Source: Bacillota bacterium (lineage in GTDB: Bacteria > Bacillota > Clostridia > Oscillospirales > Ruminococcaceae). From it: a stretch of DNA of 23,725 nt. Below, piece by piece: positions 22,491 through 23,725 of this stretch; within the stretch, counting starts at the first letter, position 1; the number at the start of each line of letters is the position of its first letter. The stretch covers positions 1 to 23,725 of the forward strand of contig JAEYXR010000017.1 in assembly GCA_023431215.1 (NCBI GenBank). Reading direction: 5' to 3'. The notes beneath the pieces are model-generated. The model did no database searches, was not told the DNA's origin, and was given only the letters and a program-made list of their open reading frames with translations. A program made the position numbers and the translations under genes.

Positions 22491-22952
22491 ATGCGCATAA
22501 ACAAGCCAATGTTCGATATTTTTATCTCGCTGGGCGTTTTTGCCTTTTTGGGTGCATTTATTGCACAAATCGGAAAGGTTTCCAGCGATGCCAGAGGTTA
22601 TCCACTATTTTTGATTATTTGCAGTATGCTGCTTACTGCAGCACTGATGATAAAGTCGGTAAAAAAATACCGTGCTGACCTTACCACTGCCGAGCCCGGC
22701 TTTGGCAAAGAGTTTTTGTATATTCTTGAGTATATCCTGCTGATTGCAGCTTATTTGTTTTTGCTGGATAAAATCGGCTATCTGCTTTCTACTCTGCTTT
22801 TTGTTGCTCTGTCGCTGCTGTTCCTCAAAATTCGCGACTGGCGTATCCTTACATTGCTTCCCCTGGGACTGACTTTAAGTATGTATTTTCTGTTTACAAA
22901 GCTTCTGTCTATTACCCTACCACGCGGAACTTTCATTACTTTTTATCTGTAA
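22491..22952 (+). CDS. tctB: TctB-like small membrane subunit of tripartite tricarboxylate transporter
   Basis: This 153-residue protein has four predicted membrane helices (about 8-28, 40-57, 75-94 and 98-145 as a split hydrophobic block) and ends with SITLPRGTF, the LPRG motif common at the C-terminus of TctB proteins. GGAGGG lies 6 bases before the ATG. TctB forms the small membrane part of the secondary transporter with TctA. It lies 79 bases after tctC, separated by a hairpin, and 31 bases before tctA. TctB sequences diverge strongly; the call depends on size, topology and gene order. Confidence 0.88.
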   Translation: MRINKPMFDIFISLGVFAFLGAFIAQIGKVSSDARGYPLFLIICSMLLTAALMIKSVKKYRADLTTAEPGFGKEFLYILEYILLIAAYLFLLDKIGYLLSTLLFVALSLLFLKIRDWRILTLLPLGLTLSMYFLFTKLLSITLPRGTFITFYL

Positions 22953-22983
22953 TGGCAATTGAGCATAAAAGGAGCATGATAAT

Positions 22984-23725
22984 ATGGAAAATATTTTACT
23001 TGGCGTAATGAATGTATTTCAGCCGATGAATCTGCTGATTTGTTTTGGCGGTTTGTTTATCGGCGTTTTGTTTGGCGCACTGCCCGGCTTTTCTGCCACC
23101 ATGGGCGTCGCTGTTTTTGTCCCTTTTTCTTATGTTATGGAGCCAGAAGCTGCCCTTCTGCTTTTGGCAGGTATCTACTGCGGCGGTGTTTACGGCGGTT
23201 CTATCCCCGGTATCCTCATCGGTATTCCCGGCACTCCCGCCTCTGTGCCCACCGCCATGGAGGGCCGTTCGCTGACCAACCGCGGTGAGTCCGGACGCGC
23301 ACTGGCCATGGCCACCTTTGCCTCCTCTTTGGGCGGTGTTCTCAGCGCCTTGGCACTACTGATTGGCGCACCCATGCTGGCCATCATCGCCATGAAGGTG
23401 GGCGCTCCCGAGCAGATGATGATTGCCATCTTTGGTCTGAGCGTCGTTTGCATGCTCTCTATGGATAACATGCTCAAGGGTCTGCTGGTTGGCTTTATCA
23501 GCCTGCTCATTGCCACAGTGGGTCAGGACCCCATTTTGGGTTTCCCCCGCTTTACTGCCGGCTTCTACCAGCTCACCGGCGGCGTTGACGTTGTTCCCAT
23601 CCTCATCGGTTTGTTCTCCTTCCCCGAAGTATTTAAGATGCTTCGTGAAAAGCCTTCTAAAGAAGAAAGCGTAAGCAAGGTCAGCAAAATGACCGTTGAT
23701 ATGAAAGAAGTGCGCTCCAATACCT
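22984..23725 (+). CDS. tctA: TctA-like large membrane subunit of tripartite tricarboxylate transporter (3' end beyond window)
   Basis: The frame starts at ATG 22984, with AAAGGAG about 9 bases upstream, and stays open to the right edge (247 full codons of a protein usually about 500). The visible part contains the TctA signatures FGALPGFSATMGVAVFVPF, AGIYCGGVYGGSIPGILIGIPGTPASVPTAMEG and GESGRALAMATFASSLGG, then further helices. TctA is the sodium- or proton-coupled permease that takes substrate from TctC. Its position after tctC and tctB in one sigma-54-driven unit completes the transporter. Confidence 0.95.
   Translation, partial: MENILLGVMNVFQPMNLLICFGGLFIGVLFGALPGFSATMGVAVFVPFSYVMEPEAALLLLAGIYCGGVYGGSIPGILIGIPGTPASVPTAMEGRSLTNRGESGRALAMATFASSLGGVLSALALLIGAPMLAIIAMKVGAPEQMMIAIFGLSVVCMLSMDNMLKGLLVGFISLLIATVGQDPILGFPRFTAGFYQLTGGVDVVPILIGLFSFPEVFKMLREKPSKEESVSKVSKMTVDMKEVRSNT

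Overview
The window (about 23.7 kb, roughly 50% G+C, AT-rich gaps, AGGAGG-type ribosome sites throughout) looks like chromosome from a fermentative Gram-positive of the Clostridia, probably Oscillospirales-like. This rests on two lipoprotein solute-binding proteins, a CebEFG-type sugar importer with no ATPase gene of its own, cellobiose phosphorylase, and a PrpR-type sigma-54 activator beside a tripartite tricarboxylate transporter. No rRNA, tRNA, CRISPR array, insertion sequence or prophage gene was seen. The organism is inferred from gene content only.

Region 1 (1-9728, minus strand) is a type IV pilus machinery operon. In transcription order it runs PilP-like protein, a secretin-like protein with STN and N1-type domains but no beta-barrel, PilT, PilC, PilM, PilN, PilO, PilB, and a PilX-like minor pilin that runs off the left edge. 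An extended -10 promoter lies just upstream of the first gene. No major pilin or prepilin peptidase is inside the window.

Region 2 (10017-18888) is a beta-glucoside/cellobiose locus. A LacI-family repressor, a lipoprotein sugar-binding protein and two ABC permeases run on the minus strand and end at a strong terminator at 10017-10060. Divergently, cellobiose phosphorylase (GH94) and beta-glucosidase (GH1) run on the plus strand and end at a terminator at 18838-18888. The 500-base divergent gap carries three related LacI-type operator sequences and a cre-like site. The simplest reading is that cellobiose or cellodextrins are imported by the ABC system and split inside the cell by phosphorolysis or hydrolysis, with the repressor controlling both arms and itself.

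Region 3 (19040-23725, plus strand) encodes a PrpR-type sigma-54 activator, then TctC-, TctB- and TctA-like subunits of a tripartite tricarboxylate transporter (TctA is cut by the right edge). A near-perfect -24/-12 promoter lies before tctC, and upstream of it is a cluster of TTGCA repeats that is a good candidate activator site. The activator appears to start at a non-canonical ATC or ATT codon.

A recurring architectural feature is a strong hairpin without a clear terminator T-tract between cistrons. It follows both solute-binding-protein genes and also separates the secretin-like gene from pilT.
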